Assembly (NCBI GenBank): GCA_945957075.1
Contig: CAMFJP010000013.1
Coordinates: 1-14,962 of the forward strand
Source: an uncultured Chlamydiae bacterium
GTDB taxonomy: Bacteria > Chlamydiota > Chlamydiia > Chlamydiales > Rhabdochlamydiaceae
DNA length: 14,962 nucleotides
Reading direction: 5' to 3'
Each line of letters starts with the position of its first letter. Position 1 is the stretch's first letter. The position numbers were made by a program, and so were the translations under genes. This document shows, piece by piece, positions 13,275 to 14,962 of the stretch. The notes under the pieces were generated by a model that made no database searches, was not told the DNA's origin, and was given only the letters and a program-made list of their open reading frames with translations.

Positions 13275-13715
13275 ATGAGTAGAAAGCTTGTGCCACGCTC
13301 TGTATGGTCCTTCCCAACGTTAAAATTTCCTTTTTCTTTGTTTGAAGAGGGGGATGAAGAGGGATGGGGCGGCGAATTTTCGGATTTATCTGGGCTTTCT
13401 GTTTCCGAAGATGAGCAGAATGTATATGTCGAAGCAGCGGTTCCAGGCATTCGTGTCGAGGAAGTAGAGCTGACTTTTGAAAAGGGGATTTTATGGATTA
13501 AGGCGGAAAAAAAAGAAGAGAGTGCTGATAAGGGAAAAAAGTATTACAGAAAGGCTACTAGTAGTTTTTCCTATCGAGTTGCGGTTCCTGGAAATATCGA
13601 TGAAAATAGACAACCTGAAGCTACTATGAAAGAGGGGATGATTCAGGTGGCTTTTGCCAAAACACAAAAAACACAGTCTAAAAAAATACCAATTAATACT
13701 GTTTCTAAACAGTAA
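13275..13715 (+). CDS. Small heat-shock protein (Hsp20 / alpha-crystallin family)
   Basis: A 146-residue ATP-independent holdase. The alpha-crystallin domain runs from about 38 to 130: LSVSEDEQNVYVEAAVPGIR, VELTFEKGILWIKAEKK, a short YYRKATSSFSYRVAVP stretch, then MKEGMIQVAFAK. The C-terminal KKIPINT contains the I-x-I type motif (IPI) used for oligomer assembly. The N-terminal arm (VPRSVWSFPTLKFPFSLFEE) is aromatic and acidic, as expected. AAGGAG lies 6 nt before the ATG. The upstream region has no CIRCE inverted repeat, so HrcA control is not evident. Confidence 0.92.
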   Translation: MSRKLVPRSVWSFPTLKFPFSLFEEGDEEGWGGEFSDLSGLSVSEDEQNVYVEAAVPGIRVEEVELTFEKGILWIKAEKKEESADKGKKYYRKATSSFSYRVAVPGNIDENRQPEATMKEGMIQVAFAKTQKTQSKKIPINTVSKQ

Positions 13716-13837
13716 TTCTAAAGGCATGCAATTTAAATTATTTATTTGATACATCTGGTTTTTTTTGTATGTTTTTACAAGTCAATAGATTAAGATTTTT
13801 GTTTTATTATTTTGTATTATTTAACAATCTTTTGATT

Positions 13838-13857
13838 TATAATTGCATAAAAAAGGA
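13838..13857 (+). promoter_or_regulatory. Predicted -10 element and ribosome binding site of the LRR effector gene
   Basis: A perfect TATAAT lies at 13838-13843 and an AAGGA at 13853-13857, 8 nt before the ATG at 13866, giving a leader of only about 16 nt. No convincing -35 box is at the usual spacing. The whole 13716-13865 spacer is strongly AT-rich, unlike the gene it precedes, and may hold activator or silencer sites. Confidence 0.4.
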
Positions 13858-13865
13858 ATAATTTT

Positions 13866-14861
13866 ATGTCATTTGTTAATACAGTTTCTAGAGATGTTTT
13901 AAGTGTTGTTTGTGCTTTTTCTGCTGACCCCTATACTACAAATCAGGTATGCAGGCTTTTTAATGAGGCGTGGCCAGATGCATGCCGTATCCTTGTTGAC
14001 GGGGCGTATAGACCTTCGCCTCTTTTTGGGCGCATGTTGCGTTTTGCCGAAACAGATCATCCACCAGATTTAATTAGGCAAGTTTTTCAGAGGTATTCTG
14101 GAATGCGCATGCGAGGAGAGCATCCTTTTGATTTGGTTAGCTTTGTGCGAAGAGGGGAGATAAGTACGGTTGCACTAGCAACACGATTTGAAGAGGAAAC
14201 GTTTACACCTGGTAGGTTTCATCGAATGACGGATGAGCAGTTGTTGCAAGCTGCAGAGCGTGCTAGAGCTCAAGAGATTTCCTATGCAGAGGATATGCAG
14301 ACATTGCAGATTTCTAGCGACCTTGATCTGTATGAAATTCCTGAAGAAATTTTACGATTTCCACATTTGCAGACTATTGATTTTACAGGGTGCCATAATT
14401 TAACGCATATTCCCTCTTGTATTGCAAGATTAGAGTATCTTGCATTCGTAACACTTGCAGATACCTCTGTGAGGTGCTTGCCTCCAGAGATTGGGGATAT
14501 GGATGGCTTGCAGGTGCTTGATCTGCAAGGTTGTGCTGTTCTCCGCTCTCTTCCGGAGCAAGCTGCTAGGCTGCAGCATCTTGCACGTCTAAACGTTAGT
14601 GGGTGTAGACGTTTACAGTATATTCCAGAGGCTTTGTTCCGTTCGCAACACTTGTTAATCGAAGGGGACGGAGCCCCAGCGGTTGAAAGAAGAGGCGGTC
14701 CTGCTATATTTGAAGCAGGTGAGTATCAGAGCGAGGGAGCAGCTGCTTCCCCGGTGCCTAGCGCGCCAGTAGCTTCCGCTGCTTTGCCACCTGTACGACG
14801 AGAGGCCTTTACAGCTCCTGTTGTTGCAAGCTCGGATTCTCGCTGCTGCGTTATTAGCTAA
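13866..14861 (+). CDS. F-box-like, leucine-rich-repeat protein ending in a CaaX box (candidate secreted effector)
   Basis: 331 residues. Residues 8-45 (SRDVLSVVCAF, then NQVCRLFNEAWPD) fit the F-box pattern of a leucine-rich helix followed by VCRxF. Residues 145-265 hold about five 23-24-residue leucine-rich repeats: LQTIDFTGCHNLTHIPSCIA, LAFVTLADTSVRCLPPEIG, LQVLDLQGCAVLRSLPE and LARLNVSGCRRLQYIPE show the LxxLxLxxC pattern. From about 266 to 325 is an Ala/Pro/Ser-rich linker. The last six residues are RCCVIS, so the C-terminal tetrapeptide Cys-Val-Ile-Ser is a canonical CaaX box (Ser at X favours farnesylation), with an extra Cys327 suited to palmitoylation. Eukaryotic F-box/LRR proteins such as FBXL2 share this architecture, and Legionella AnkB combines an F-box with a CaaX. 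I infer a host-targeted ubiquitin-ligase adaptor; no secretion signal is recognisable. LRR: sure; CaaX: seen; F-box: moderate. Confidence 0.88.
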   Translation: MSFVNTVSRDVLSVVCAFSADPYTTNQVCRLFNEAWPDACRILVDGAYRPSPLFGRMLRFAETDHPPDLIRQVFQRYSGMRMRGEHPFDLVSFVRRGEISTVALATRFEEETFTPGRFHRMTDEQLLQAAERARAQEISYAEDMQTLQISSDLDLYEIPEEILRFPHLQTIDFTGCHNLTHIPSCIARLEYLAFVTLADTSVRCLPPEIGDMDGLQVLDLQGCAVLRSLPEQAARLQHLARLNVSGCRRLQYIPEALFRSQHLLIEGDGAPAVERRGGPAIFEAGEYQSEGAAASPVPSAPVASAALPPVRREAFTAPVVASSDSRCCVIS

Positions 14862-14962
14862 GAACTCGACTTTGTACAAAATTCCGTTCGATACCGTTAC
14901 CGAACCGAGCCTCCGTTCTCCGAGAATCATGCAGCCTGAAGCACACATTTCACCACATCTTC
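14862..14962. other. Noncoding right edge with repeated CCGTT
   Basis: Downstream of the LRR gene no gene start is visible. The pentamer CCGTT occurs three times within about 40 bp (near 14883, 14896 and 14912), and a short GTTCG/CGAAC inverted pair is present. It is more GC-rich than the LRR upstream spacer. It could be the edge of a repeat or regulatory region; the window ends before it can be interpreted. Confidence 0.25.

Overview
The window reads as a chromosomal segment of an environmental (amoeba-associated) chlamydia or a close relative, at moderate to low GC. The assignment rests on protein content and texture: an ATP/ADP-translocase-like carrier, a GMP-reductase-type purine enzyme next to an HD phosphohydrolase, an LptE-like lipoprotein next to a TrmB with a divergent SAM motif, a tRNA-Pro without encoded CCA, very tight gene packing, and a eukaryote-like leucine-rich-repeat protein with an F-box-like N-terminus and a CaaX box at its C-terminus. 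No rRNA, CRISPR array or intact transposase gene is present. The genus cannot be fixed from the sequence alone.

Layout. From 1 to 3185 a glycosyltransferase-like gene (open at the left edge) is followed by a tightly overlapping trio: a BamD-like TPR protein with a signal peptide but no lipobox, an LptE-like lipoprotein, and TrmB. From 3186 to 3593 lies about 400 bp of noncoding DNA made almost wholly of inverted repeats: an 80-bp-arm palindrome, then two smaller perfect palindromes, all bracketed by a 13-nt terminal inverted repeat. Next come an unrecognised protein gene, tRNA-Pro(UGG) on the minus strand, and pgi. Between pgi and a convergent FKBP-type isomerase gene is a tandem duplication of about 0.5 kb. 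Each copy encodes a small protein of unknown function, and the copies carry remnants of the 3' ends of pgi and of the isomerase gene. The junction between copies holds a palindrome related to one in the 3.2-3.6 kb repeat cluster.

From 7.7 to 13.7 kb are housekeeping and metabolic genes: an RluA-family pseudouridine synthase, a KdtX/WaaE-like family 2 glycosyltransferase, a three-gene overlapping unit (GMP reductase/IMPDH-family enzyme, HD phosphohydrolase, nucleotide-transporter-like membrane protein), thiol peroxidase, and a small heat-shock protein. The three-gene unit looks like a nucleotide salvage cassette, as expected for an intracellular bacterium that imports host nucleotides.

The most striking item is the last gene (13866-14861). 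It combines an F-box-like segment, about five leucine-rich repeats, an Ala/Pro-rich linker and the terminal tetrapeptide CVIS preceded by another Cys. This is the architecture of a host-prenylated ubiquitin-ligase adaptor, resembling eukaryotic FBXL2 and, in logic, Legionella AnkB. It is probably a secreted effector anchored to host membranes. All functional statements are from reading the sequence; no database search was run.
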